Assembly: GCA_938035125.1 (NCBI GenBank)
Contig: CALHNS010000014.1
Coordinates: 98,145-162,144, forward strand
From: an uncultured Granulosicoccaceae bacterium
GTDB lineage: Bacteria > Pseudomonadota > Gammaproteobacteria > Granulosicoccales > Granulosicoccaceae
Reading direction: 5' to 3'
DNA length: 64,000 bases
Part shown: positions 9,158-17,684 of the stretch, piece after piece
How positions within the stretch are numbered: position 1 is the stretch's first letter
Layout: each line of letters begins with the position of its first letter
Translations under genes and position numbers: made by a program
Notes under the pieces: generated by a model
What the model saw: only the letters and a program-made list of their open reading frames with translations
Databases searched by the model: none
What the model was told of the DNA's origin: nothing

Positions 9158-9577
9158 TTATAGGGGCCTCACAATAACTAAAACAACGATCCCCACCAAC
9201 ATCAATACCGGCACTTCGTTGAACCATCGATACCAAACGTGGCTGCGGTTGTTGGCATCGTTTTTAAACGTCTGCACCAATTTCCAACACCATAGGTGAT
9301 AACCCATCAGGGCAGCGACCAGTAGCAGCTTGGCTAAGAACCAAGCCTGTTGAATATAAACAGACAACCAGCCAAAAAGCAGCCAAAAGCCGAAAACGAG
9401 CGTCAGTATGGCCCCCATGGTGGCGATCGCGAAGAGTTTTCGCTCCATGACTTTGAAAGTGTCGATGGTGGCTGAGTCGGTGGCGCTAGCGTGGTAGACA
9501 AACAGTCTGGGGAGGTAAAACAACCCTGCAAACCACGTCACCATAAATATCACGTGTAAGGCTTTTACCCAAAGCAT
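9158..9577 (-). CDS. hemJ: Protoporphyrinogen oxidase HemJ (UPF0093 membrane protein)
   Basis: A membrane enzyme oxidising protoporphyrinogen IX to protoporphyrin IX in haem synthesis. The ATG at 9577 gives 139 residues, the family length; the open frame upstream lacks family similarity and would reach into the neighbouring promoter. MLWVKALHVIFMVTWFAGLF is the diagnostic N-terminus with the conserved His, RLFVYHA follows, and WFNEVPVLMLVGIVVLVIVRP is the C-terminal helix. Four hydrophobic helices are visible. It is divergent from the beta-barrel gene at 9750. Confidence 0.9.
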   Translation of the reverse strand: MLWVKALHVIFMVTWFAGLFYLPRLFVYHASATDSATIDTFKVMERKLFAIATMGAILTLVFGFWLLFGWLSVYIQQAWFLAKLLLVAALMGYHLWCWKLVQTFKNDANNRSHVWYRWFNEVPVLMLVGIVVLVIVRPL

Positions 9578-9749
9578 GGCGAACCCGTTGTTGTGTTTAT
9601 TGAAGTCGCTAGATGATACCTGTGCACGCCCGTAGAGTGAGCCACTGCACAGTTTTTGTGTGCACAGCGTGGCACTTCCTACAGCTTTTGGGACCGATGC
9701 CGACATTTTCACTGATTCAGTCGGTCTCGACAAAGTTGGAGCAGGTGGT

Positions 9750-10256
9750 ATGAACAGGTGGCTCAAGGCGCTTATCTTTTTATTGGTGAGCGGCGTTGCA
9801 ATGCCCGTAGCGGCTAAAGATTCCAGTATTTATTACAGCCTCGGTTTCTCTGATGGTGGTCTTCAAGTGCCGGGTAACGGCTCTAGAAGTTTAGGCACCA
9901 TTGCAGGTTCCGTTGGAACCCAGCTTTCAAGCCGCATCGGCATAGAGCTGGCATTTGGCGCTGGCTCGGATCAGCCCAGCAGCATTCTCAGTGAATCCTT
10001 GGTGCAGTACCAAGCCGGGCTTTTACGCTTAAGCCATATGTGGTCAAACAAAGAGGTTTATTTCCTACTTGGCCATGCTCGTTTGGATGTAGACAGCCGC
10101 TTGAATCCAGTCAATGCCGGTAATGCGTTTGGCGTTGGCATTAATTTATTTGGTACTAAAAACGTGGCCATTAACGCGCATGTTTTGAATTTGGCGGGCG
10201 GTGAATTTACCTCCGCTGTTATCGGCTTTCAATACTTTGTCGGAGGTGTTCGATGA
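9750..10256 (+). CDS. Small secreted beta-barrel-like outer membrane protein
   Basis: I place the start at 9750 because GGAG lies 8 bp upstream and the product (168 residues) then begins with a clean signal peptide, MNRWLKALIFLLVSGVAMPV, cleaved near AAK. The mature part alternates polar and hydrophobic residues in short strands (IYYSLGFSDGG, IGIELAFGAGS, VAINAHVLNL, AVIGFQYFVGG), consistent with an 8-stranded OmpA/OmpW-like barrel. No specific family is recognised. The stop overlaps the start of the next gene (ATGA), so the two are probably translated together and may act together in the envelope. Confidence 0.7.
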   Translation: MNRWLKALIFLLVSGVAMPVAAKDSSIYYSLGFSDGGLQVPGNGSRSLGTIAGSVGTQLSSRIGIELAFGAGSDQPSSILSESLVQYQAGLLRLSHMWSNKEVYFLLGHARLDVDSRLNPVNAGNAFGVGINLFGTKNVAINAHVLNLAGGEFTSAVIGFQYFVGGVR

Positions 10257-12232
10257 AGCGTCACTTAAATAGGAAGAAGAGCATGCAAACGACTCGTTTG
10301 CTCGCAGGATTAACTTTGGCTGCGTTGGTAACCATAGGTTGCGGTACGCGTGATTCGGAGTTAACGGGTGGAACCGCTGCAAGTTTTAACGCCATTGGTC
10401 AAAACACTAACGACACATTATCTCCAGAGCTAGGTGCTGCATTGCCAGGCTTTCGCGAGGTAAGAGTTATCAGTGATGTTGATTCTATTCCAACAGGCAG
10501 TACAGAAGCAGCTACCATAACGGTATTTGTTACCGATGAAAACAACAGGCCTTATAGTAATGCTGAAGTGTCTTTTTCATCAGATGGTGGTTTGCTGCAA
10601 GACATCGTTCCCACATCTAACGAAAATGGTGAAGCCAGTGCAACGCTGCGTTTAGCCAAAGATTATCGTAACCAAGATATCACGGTGGAAGTTAATTCAA
10701 ACGGCTCTATCGGTACGGCGGTTGTTCGAGCCACGGGCACAGAGCTGAATTTATCGGGTTCATTGAACCTTAGCGTGGGTGCAAGCACTTCGCTAAGTGC
10801 AAGACTAACAGCAGGTGATGAAGAACCTATTCCTAATCAACCGGTGTCAGTCACCTCAGCACGTGGTCACGTCATTGAAATGGGTTCGGATATCACAAGT
10901 ATTGACGGTGTTGTGAATTTTACCGTTAAAGACCTTACCCAAGCTGATGTCATTACGGTAAAAGCTCTGGGTGATACGGTGACATCAATCGCACCGATCA
11001 GTGTCGTTACCGAGCTTTTATCTTTTACCAATTTACGCAATAACGAAGAATTGGCTGTAGGTTCGGTAACTGACGTTGTGGTTAGTTTAACGTCAAGCGG
11101 TCAGCCTCTTGCTGGTGAAACACTGCGAGCTTCATTAACTGCGGGCCAGTTATTATCGGCATCTGAGGTTCGTACCAACGGTGCGGGTGAAGCTCGATTT
11201 TCAATGACATCCAGCAGTGCAGGCCCTGCTACCTTAACCATCAGTTCTCTTAGCGCATCAGTCGAAGCATCAGTGGATGTGGAGTACATTGCCACTATCC
11301 CAACGCAGCTGAGCTTAACCAGTTCATCTTCTCGTGTGTCGTCTCTAGATACAGCCTCTATAATCGCTGTCGTTACAGACAACAACGGCAATGCAGTTAA
11401 AAATCAGGAAGTGAATTTTGCCAGTTCAAACCTTTTTGGTGGGCAACTTAATCCTGCATCGGCTACCACTAATAGTGATGGTGAAGCGGTGGTTACATTA
11501 ACTGCTGGCAGTTCGGCAACTCAGGTGGATGAGCTTAGTATTTCAGCTCAAATCGTGGGCACGGGAGTGGCCGATACAACTCAGCTTACGATAGTAGAGC
11601 GTGTGTTGAACGTTACCATCGGTACTTCTAATAAAATTGAAGATCGTGCGCTGAATACTCAGCATGGATTAGCGTTTGTTGTACAAGTGGCTGACGGCGG
11701 TGGTGCACCGGTAGAAGGTGCAACGGTTTCTATGTCAGCAAGACCGTTATCTTATCGAAAAGGTTATTTGGAGTTAGTAAACTCTGATGGTGAGTCTTTC
11801 GCTGAAGCTCCAATCGATTGGGAGCCAGAAAGATGGAATGCTAGGTACATCAACTGCACTGCAGAAGATACTAATGGCAATAGAATATTAGATCCGGGTG
11901 AAGATTTTAATAACAATGGAATTCTTGATCCTCAAGATCCATCGTTATTGGCTCCATTAGGTGGTGGTGTTGAATACCCCACGCTGGTCGGTGACACCTT
12001 AACTACTGATGCGCTGGGCACAGGGCTTCTAGAGGTTCTTTATCCGCAAAGTAGTGCTATCTGGGCTCGGGTTGAAATCGTTGCTTTGGCGCAAGCGCTG
12101 GGAGCGGAATCTGAAGCTCGATTTGAAACCTCGCTGCCGATGCTGGCGAGCGACCTAGATGATGTGGATGTAGAGCCACCCAACATTGTTAGTCCGTATG
12201 GTGTCGATTTGGATTGTTCAAACGACTTTTGA
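10253..12232 (+). CDS. Lipoprotein with tandem Ig-like (Big_1) domains
   Basis: A 659-residue surface or periplasmic lipoprotein. GGAGG precedes the ATG at 10253; a second ATG at 10283 also has a purine-rich site. The signal peptide ends in LVTIGCG, a lipobox. The mature part holds about four bacterial Ig-like domains of the invasin/Big_1 type, seen as repeats of VTDENNRPYSNAEVSFSS, TNENGEA-like and VTDNNGNAVKNQEVNF blocks (about residues 57-460). Residues about 533-563 contain DTNGNRILDPGEDFNNNG, a calcium-loop motif like those of EF-hand/thrombospondin type 3 repeats. It could be an adhesin or structural envelope protein; the role is unknown. Confidence 0.75.
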   Translation: MKRHLNRKKSMQTTRLLAGLTLAALVTIGCGTRDSELTGGTAASFNAIGQNTNDTLSPELGAALPGFREVRVISDVDSIPTGSTEAATITVFVTDENNRPYSNAEVSFSSDGGLLQDIVPTSNENGEASATLRLAKDYRNQDITVEVNSNGSIGTAVVRATGTELNLSGSLNLSVGASTSLSARLTAGDEEPIPNQPVSVTSARGHVIEMGSDITSIDGVVNFTVKDLTQADVITVKALGDTVTSIAPISVVTELLSFTNLRNNEELAVGSVTDVVVSLTSSGQPLAGETLRASLTAGQLLSASEVRTNGAGEARFSMTSSSAGPATLTISSLSASVEASVDVEYIATIPTQLSLTSSSSRVSSLDTASIIAVVTDNNGNAVKNQEVNFASSNLFGGQLNPASATTNSDGEAVVTLTAGSSATQVDELSISAQIVGTGVADTTQLTIVERVLNVTIGTSNKIEDRALNTQHGLAFVVQVADGGGAPVEGATVSMSARPLSYRKGYLELVNSDGESFAEAPIDWEPERWNARYINCTAEDTNGNRILDPGEDFNNNGILDPQDPSLLAPLGGGVEYPTLVGDTLTTDALGTGLLEVLYPQSSAIWARVEIVALAQALGAESEARFETSLPMLASDLDDVDVEPPNIVSPYGVDLDCSNDF

Positions 12233-12347
12233 GACTCGATAGACACTACTAAATGCCGGGCTGGCTTAACTTTTGTGTGATCAGTCCGACATTACTTAGG
12301 TAACGGATGCGAATAAATGCATTCAACGATAATTAGGGCGATAAATC

Positions 12348-13625
12348 GTGCTGAAAAAAGATAACTCACCATCAGCGTCAAATTCTGATGAAAACATGCA
12401 GTTGCTGCTTAATGCGGCATCGACTGTATCGCTGGTAAGCGAACTAAATCAAAACAATCGAGCGGCGATCTGTAAAACGGCGAAAGTTGTCCATGTGCAA
12501 CGTAATGATCAACTTCAACCAGAGGCTGCAAATCGTTGGATGATGTTTCTTGTTGAAGGCTCTTTGCAGTTGTTTAATGGTAAAGAGGAAGTTGGTTCAA
12601 TTACCGCGAACAGCAAAGAAGCTCAGCAGCCATTGTTTTTAGACAAAACAGCGTACACCATGGCAAAGACGTCAGCGGTTGCAAAAGTTGTAAAGTTCGG
12701 TCGTGAACAGTTAAGCATTTTATCCAGTGAACAGCAGAAGAATGCCATTCATGTTGTTGATATTCACACAACTGAATTGGATAACATCATTTTAGATGAC
12801 ATGATCAGTACGATTCAATCGAATAAGATGCAGCTGGCTACCTACAGCGAATCAGCTCGAAAAATTCTTATGAAAGTGAATGGTTTGAATGGTGCGCAGG
12901 AACTGGTAGACGTAATTCTTACTGACCCTGGTCTTACGGCTCATTTACTCAAAGTAAGTAACCAAACTGATTCTGGCAGCCCCGACTCAACCCACAGTAT
13001 CCGAGGTGTTATTACCCGATTAGGCATCGATGATACGAAACTGAATATGATCGAGCTACTAAAGAATAATACGATTGTTCCTGCCAGCGAAATCATTGCC
13101 GCCAGGTATAAGCGTTATATTCAACGAACTAGCTTATCGTCTTCCATTGCAAATGTATTGGCAGGATCAGTACCTCATCTAAAAGCCGAACAAGCCACTT
13201 TGGTTGCCATGATGGCTGACATTGGCGAGTTACTGGTTATTACTCACGCCAATAAATTTGCAGATAAGTTCGAAGACACCGCCGCGCTCTCTACAACGGT
13301 TGAGAACCTAAGGCCGGTTATGAACGGCTGGGTGTTAGCAAATTGGGATTTTCCAGCTGACTATATCGAGGCCAGTAATATCGCTCGTGATTGGTACCGA
13401 AATCATACGGGTGACATCACATACAGTGATTTAGTGACCGCCTCATTGCTGGTGATTCAATCTCAATTGCCGGAAGCTGTTCATAGCTCAATTCCTGCGG
13501 CTGACAATTTATTGCTGGCGCGTCGAATGGAGCAAGCGGGTATCGACTTGCGATCACCTGCATCGATCTTCCAACAGGCGACAAGTAATATAGCAAGCGC
13601 TGAACAGACGTTAAAAGCTGCATAA
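12348..13625 (+). CDS. HDOD domain protein with N-terminal cNMP-binding-like domain
   Basis: A 425-residue soluble signalling protein. The N-terminal part (about 25-140) resembles a cyclic-nucleotide-binding beta-roll (WMMFLVEGSLQLFNGKEEVG). The C-terminal part (about 165-370) is an HDOD domain, recognised from ILTDPGLTAHLLKVSN and the helical pattern around THSIRGVITRLGID and MMADIGELLVI. HDOD proteins are catalytically dead relatives of HD phosphohydrolases that act as regulatory scaffolds. No DNA-binding or GGDEF/EAL domain is attached. It has its own 115-bp leader and a strong terminator. Confidence 0.8.
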   Translation: MLKKDNSPSASNSDENMQLLLNAASTVSLVSELNQNNRAAICKTAKVVHVQRNDQLQPEAANRWMMFLVEGSLQLFNGKEEVGSITANSKEAQQPLFLDKTAYTMAKTSAVAKVVKFGREQLSILSSEQQKNAIHVVDIHTTELDNIILDDMISTIQSNKMQLATYSESARKILMKVNGLNGAQELVDVILTDPGLTAHLLKVSNQTDSGSPDSTHSIRGVITRLGIDDTKLNMIELLKNNTIVPASEIIAARYKRYIQRTSLSSSIANVLAGSVPHLKAEQATLVAMMADIGELLVITHANKFADKFEDTAALSTTVENLRPVMNGWVLANWDFPADYIEASNIARDWYRNHTGDITYSDLVTASLLVIQSQLPEAVHSSIPAADNLLLARRMEQAGIDLRSPASIFQQATSNIASAEQTLKAA

Positions 13626-13654
13626 CGCGGCAATCTATTGTTGAGCAGTATGTG

Positions 13655-13684
13655 AAAACGGCGCTCAAAGCGCCGTTTTTTTTT
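13655..13684 (+). terminator. Intrinsic terminator of the HDOD gene
   Basis: A perfect 10-bp stem (13655-13664 with 13670-13679, core CGGCGC/GCGCCG) with loop TCAAA, followed by an uninterrupted T-run to 13684. It lies 30 bp after the stop codon. Confidence 0.95.
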
Positions 13685-13997
13685 CCAAAATATTATTCAA
13701 AGCAACTTAGTCGCCGATTATATGAGTCAATGTATTGACTTGAATTGTGAAAAATTATGCACTTGCAGGGCAAATAACGAGCATTAACTAGCCGTTCGCC
13801 TTGCTGATTTATAAATACTTAAAAATCATTGGCGATATTAACCATCGTTTACAGCAAGAAGTTTCCCTTATCGTAATACTATGAGGTGCGAGTAGTCACT
13901 TATTGATTCAACTGCGCGCGGGTTCGGTATTTGAGCGGCTAGGAATAATCCTAGTGTCAGCTGAAGATTTTATTTTTTACAAGGAAACTATATCCCA
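13685..13997 (+). promoter_or_regulatory. AT-rich leader region of aqpZ
   Basis: The 372 bases between the HDOD gene and aqpZ hold no gene that I can support. A short inverted repeat, CTAGGA-4-TCCTAG (13939-13954), lies about 45 bp before the aqpZ start and could be an operator or a leader hairpin. AAGGAAA at 13981-13987 is the aqpZ ribosome site. A TTGACT at 13735-13740 has no convincing -10 partner. Confidence 0.4.
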
Positions 13998-14729
13998 ATG
14001 AGAGTTCACAACAAATTAATTGCCGAGTTTATTGGCACCTTCTGGCTGGTATTAGGTGGCTGTGGTAGCGCAATGCTGGCAGCAACATTTGGTGCTGATG
14101 ACGGTATCAATATTGGCCTAGTGGGCGTTTCGTTAGCGTTCGGTTTAACCGTTATGACAATGGCTTACGCGGTTGGCCCTGTATCAGGTGGTCACTTCAA
14201 CCCTGCGGTATCCATTGGCTTGTTCGTTGGTGGTCGCTTCTCTGGCGGTCAGCTTGTTCCGTACATCATTGCTCAGGTTTTAGGTGCAATCGCAGCAGCT
14301 GCCGTTCTTGCAATTATCGTTAAAGGCAATGGTTCAGAAATCGGAACACTTGCATCAAACGGTTTTGGTGATGCATCGCCTGGTGGCTACAACCTATTTG
14401 CCGTACTTCTTGTTGAAGTTATCATGACGGCAGCGTTCTTATTCATCATCTTAGGTGCTACTGATGAGCGCGCTGGTACAGCAGCTGGTTTCGCACCAAT
14501 TGCTATTGGTTTAGGTCTAACACTGATTCACTTGATCTCTATTCCTGTATCAAACACATCGGTTAACCCTGCTCGAAGCACAGGTCCTGCGCTAATCTCT
14601 GCGGGTTCTGATTCGACTGCTTTAGTTCAGTTATGGGTATTCTGGGCAGCGCCAATTGCTGGTGCGGTGTTAGGTGCCATTCTGTACAAAATGACTTTGG
14701 CTGGTGGCAAGTTCGACGCCGAAGCATAA
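13998..14729 (+). CDS. aqpZ: Aquaporin Z
   Basis: A water channel of the inner membrane with six helices and two half-helices. The 243-residue product has both NPA motifs, HFNPAV (residues 68-70) and SVNPARS (190-192). The stretch [20 protein letters not shown] supplies the selectivity-filter His, Thr and Arg found in E. coli AqpZ, so it should pass water and not glycerol. It appears monocistronic, with two hairpin terminators after it. Confidence 0.95.
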   Translation: MRVHNKLIAEFIGTFWLVLGGCGSAMLAATFGADDGINIGLVGVSLAFGLTVMTMAYAVGPVSGGHFNPAVSIGLFVGGRFSGGQLVPYIIAQVLGAIAAAAVLAIIVKGNGSEIGTLASNGFGDASPGGYNLFAVLLVEVIMTAAFLFIILGATDERAGTAAGFAPIAIGLGLTLIHLISIPVSNTSVNPARSTGPALISAGSDSTALVQLWVFWAAPIAGAVLGAILYKMTLAGGKFDAEA

Positions 14730-14739
14730 GTGATGTAAA

Positions 14740-14800
14740 ACGCCCCGTTAATACGCGGGGTGTTGATTTAAAAAAAGGGGCGAACTATCGCCCCTTTTTT
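14740..14800 (+). terminator. Tandem terminators after aqpZ
   Basis: A first hairpin (14740-14747 with 14756-14763, one G-T pair) is followed by a strong one: 14771-14783 pairs perfectly over 13 bases with 14788-14800 (AAAAAAGGGGCGA/TCGCCCCTTTTTT), loop ACTA. The flanking A and T runs make the second one usable on both strands. Confidence 0.93.
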
Positions 14801-14809
14801 CATCCTGTC

Positions 14810-14879
14810 TTTTAACTTTTAACTTTTAACTTTTAACTTTTAACTTTTAACTTATAGCTCTTAGCTTTCAGCTCTTAAC
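14810..14879. repeat. Tandem heptamer array TTTTAAC
   Basis: Six perfect head-to-tail copies of TTTTAAC (14810-14851) continue in phase into four diverged copies, TTATAGC, TCTTAGC, TTTCAGC and TCTTAAC (14852-14879), making ten 7-bp units. The array lies between the aqpZ terminators and the end of the phosphatase gene. It is noncoding. Copy number may vary between strains by slippage. Confidence 0.9.
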
Positions 14880-14914
14880 GCTGAGCCTAATGAAATGTTT
14901 CAATCTTGTGGCTC

Positions 14915-15412
14915 TTATCTGGCGCCGATCAACGTTTCCATTTGCTGAATAAACGCTATTTGATCATGAGTTTCTGGCGTTGTTTCGCCACGCGCCGCGC
15001 TAACCGTTTCCATGGCGTTATCGGCTTGAAATCCTGCGTGCAGTAAAACTGAACTTGCTGCTAAACCAGAGCGGCCAATTCCACCCCGACAATGAATCAC
15101 GATATGAGCACCTTGGGTGATGAGTGTGAATAACTCTTCAATGAACTGAGCGAAGTGCGATTGCCTCATAGGTATTGAGTAGTCGTCAATAGGGTATTGC
15201 AAGAAAGTTAACTGATGCTTGGCGCACCATTGCTTTTCACTAGCTAGCCCTAATTGATCTGCTTCCGAATGCTCTAATAAAGAGATTAGATGAGTTGTAC
15301 CAGCGTTACGGATGGCCTTAAATGCTGTTGAAAGGTCAGGTTCGGTGGGCTTGCCCATAATGGCCATTGAGCCCTCACCAATCGTTATCACAGGGTATAT
15401 CTTTGTAGCCAT
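14915..15412 (-). CDS. Protein-tyrosine/dual-specificity phosphatase-like protein
   Basis: A 165-residue cytoplasmic protein. VIHCRGGIGRSGLAAS (about residues 109-124) is the HCxxGxxRS phosphate-binding loop of cysteine-dependent phosphatases, with the nucleophile Cys and the Arg. YPIDDYSIP (about 72-80) would supply the general-acid Asp. It resembles small CDKN3/CDC14-type phosphatases that bacteria carry as single-domain proteins. The physiological substrate is unknown. It is divergent from the sugar kinase gene with a 78-bp gap to that gene's start. Confidence 0.8.
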   Translation of the reverse strand: MATKIYPVITIGEGSMAIMGKPTEPDLSTAFKAIRNAGTTHLISLLEHSEADQLGLASEKQWCAKHQLTFLQYPIDDYSIPMRQSHFAQFIEELFTLITQGAHIVIHCRGGIGRSGLAASSVLLHAGFQADNAMETVSAARGETTPETHDQIAFIQQMETLIGAR

Positions 15413-15490
15413 CTTGCTTTGCCGCTAATGCACTGAGCGCGTTGATGTTTTCTAGTAGACTGATCTGAAATGGTAAAGGAAAATGTGAAT

Positions 15491-16387
15491 ATGCGCGCAA
15501 TGGTGTCGATTGGTGAAGTGATGGCTGAAATTCGCCAATCTCCTGAGTCGAATTTTGACATTGGGTTCGCAGGGGATACGTTTAATACAGCTGTGTATTG
15601 TCAGCGGTTGTTAAACACTGATGAGCGAGTTACCTACGTTACGCGAGTAGGGAAAGACCCTTTATCGATGGCTTGGAAACGGTTTGCAAGCCATGAAGGC
15701 TTAGATTTATCTTCGGTTTCCTACGACGAATCAGCCAATATTGGTATTTATTCTGTGTCTACGGATGAAGCCGGTGAAAGAAGCTTCAATTACTGGCGCA
15801 ATCAGTCAGCTGCTCGAAAATTATTCGATACTGCAGAAAATTTAGCATCAATCCCTGCTGCACGCATCACCTATCTATCAGGCATTACCTTGGCGATCAT
15901 GGCGCCCAAAGCGAGGGCGAGCCTCATGAACCATTTGGCGAAATTGTCAAAGTCCAGTGAAACACATGTTGCGTTTGATTCAAATTATCGACCTGCGTTA
16001 TGGGAAAGTAAAGATGTGGCGAAAACGGTAATAGAGGAGATGTGGTCGATTGCCGATATTGCTTTTCCATCGATCGACGATGAACAAAATCTATTTGGAG
16101 ACACTGATGATTATGCCGTTGTAGAACGTTTTGCTAAAAAAACATGGGTTGCTTGCGCCATTAAACGTGGAGATCAAGGCCCCATTTCTCCTTCATTAAA
16201 ATTTTCTGATAAAGATAAATTTTTACCCGCTGAAAAGGTGGTGGACACCACAGCGGCTGGGGATAGTTTTAACGGAGGCTATTTAGCCGCCTTTTTGACT
16301 GGGCAAGATGAATTGCAATGTTTGCAGGCAGGCCATGCTTGTGCATCTTATGTGGTTGGTGTTCCCGGTGCAATTTCGCTGTCATAA
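15491..16387 (+). CDS. kdgK: PfkB-family sugar kinase, probable 2-keto-3-deoxygluconate kinase
   Basis: Probably phosphorylates 2-dehydro-3-deoxygluconate in uronate or pectin/alginate catabolism. I prefer the ATG at 15491 (MRAMVSIGEVMAEI, 298 residues) because AAAGGAA lies about 10 bp upstream; an in-frame ATG at 15470 exists. FAGDTFNTAVYCQRLL is the substrate-binding N-terminus typical of KdgK, and DTTAAGDSFNGGYLAAFL (about 254-271) is the PfkB signature with the catalytic Asp. No other uronate genes are nearby, so the substrate is inferred from family only. Confidence 0.75.
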   Translation: MRAMVSIGEVMAEIRQSPESNFDIGFAGDTFNTAVYCQRLLNTDERVTYVTRVGKDPLSMAWKRFASHEGLDLSSVSYDESANIGIYSVSTDEAGERSFNYWRNQSAARKLFDTAENLASIPAARITYLSGITLAIMAPKARASLMNHLAKLSKSSETHVAFDSNYRPALWESKDVAKTVIEEMWSIADIAFPSIDDEQNLFGDTDDYAVVERFAKKTWVACAIKRGDQGPISPSLKFSDKDKFLPAEKVVDTTAAGDSFNGGYLAAFLTGQDELQCLQAGHACASYVVGVPGAISLS

Positions 16388-16436
16388 CTTGAAAGTGTTA
16401 ACACATCATGTTTTTCGAAAAGACCACGGATTCATC

Positions 16437-17684
16437 ATGCTAAATTCATTCTTCTATTCTGGTTCGCTGAGAAATATTTTCAGATTATTAATCAGTTTTT
16501 TAGTTGTATTTTTGTCGTGTCCTACATACGCACAAGAAGTGATTCCTATTGCTGATGCGCACGTTCACTACAGTCACGATTCTGTTGAACTAACACCGCC
16601 TGAACGTGTTATCGAACTGATGCAAAACGCTAATTTAAAATTTGCTTTGGTATCTAGTTCAGATGATGAAGGCACACAGTTGTTGTATGAATTGGCACCA
16701 GATCTTATCGTGCCTGCTTTGCGACCTTATCGTCGCCGTGGTGAAACAGGTTCTTGGTTTCAAGATGAAAATGCGCTTGCGTATGTGGAAAGTTTACTAG
16801 CAAAAAACACATACGCCAGTATTGGCGAGTTTCATTTGTTTGGTGAAAATGCTGATTTACCCATACCGCGTCGAATCGTTGAATTGGCGGATGAGTACAA
16901 TTTGATATTGCAAGCTCATTCCGACGCAGAAGCGGTGGAGCGATTGTTGGCTCAAAGCGCTGATGTAAAGATTATTTGGGCACATTCTGGCTTTGAAGAC
17001 CCTGAAGAAATATCGGATATGCTTAGTAAGCATGATCGCCTGTGGGCTGATTTGGCCTTTCGATCGGAAGTTGGCTTTGGCGGATCGTTGGGGGATGATT
17101 GGCGGCAGTTGTTCTTAGATCACCCCGATCGGCTGATGGTAGGCACCGATACTTACACGCCAGAGCGTATGTACTTTATACCGGAGCACGCAGAAAACGT
17201 GCGAAGTTGGTTGAAAAGTTTACCGGAGGATGTAGCGCAGAACGTTGCTTGGCGAAACGCATTTAATTTGGTAATGCCTGTGTGGCAATACAATAATAGA
17301 AACGAAGCATTGATTACTGAATCATCAATCGATAGTTGTTTTGTTGATGAAGCGCAAGACTCTGCGTTTTTAGAAAGTGATAACTATCGGGCAATTATAG
17401 TCACATCATCACCTGTGCAAGTTAGCGAATCTGTGTCGGCCACTGTGATTGTGTGTGGTGAAATGGGTGATGTCCAATCGATTGAATTAGATGCATCAAT
17501 GCCTGCCCATGGGCATGGAACAAATTATACGCCTGAAATTTCTGTTCTAGAAATATCAGATACTGTGGGTAAGTATCAGGTAGATGGATTAGTGATGCAC
17601 ATGCCAGGAACGTGGCAATGGGATATGAATATCATTAGTTCTAATGGTAGAGAAACTTTGAAGCATGAATTTATCTTGCGTTAA
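16437..17684 (+). CDS. Secreted amidohydrolase fused to a YtkA-like domain
   Basis: I take the ATG at 16437 (415 residues), which gives a signal peptide, FRLLISFLVVFLSCPTYAQ. The first part (about 35-285) is a TIM-barrel amidohydrolase of the Amidohydro_2 type: IADAHVHYSHDS holds the metal-binding HxH, followed by LILQAHSDAEA, IIWAHSGFEDP and the catalytic-Asp region VGTDTYTPERM. The C-terminal part (about 315-415) is a YtkA/FixH-like beta-sandwich, recognised by MPAHGHGTNYTPE and MHMPGTWQWDM. The last 20 bp overlap the MauG-like gene. Secreted fusion of these two folds is unusual. The substrate is unknown. Confidence 0.7.
   Translation: MLNSFFYSGSLRNIFRLLISFLVVFLSCPTYAQEVIPIADAHVHYSHDSVELTPPERVIELMQNANLKFALVSSSDDEGTQLLYELAPDLIVPALRPYRRRGETGSWFQDENALAYVESLLAKNTYASIGEFHLFGENADLPIPRRIVELADEYNLILQAHSDAEAVERLLAQSADVKIIWAHSGFEDPEEISDMLSKHDRLWADLAFRSEVGFGGSLGDDWRQLFLDHPDRLMVGTDTYTPERMYFIPEHAENVRSWLKSLPEDVAQNVAWRNAFNLVMPVWQYNNRNEALITESSIDSCFVDEAQDSAFLESDNYRAIIVTSSPVQVSESVSATVIVCGEMGDVQSIELDASMPAHGHGTNYTPEISVLEISDTVGKYQVDGLVMHMPGTWQWDMNIISSNGRETLKHEFILR

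Noticed and set aside
9578..9766. 63-residue N-terminal extension of HemJ
   Set aside because: HemJ proteins start at MLWVKALH; the extension has no membrane or family signal and would overlap the divergent gene's start.
14810..14879. Heptamer array considered as a CRISPR or coding repeat
   Set aside because: Units are 7 bp with no spacers, and no cas genes are present; 7 is not a multiple of 3 and stops occur in frame.
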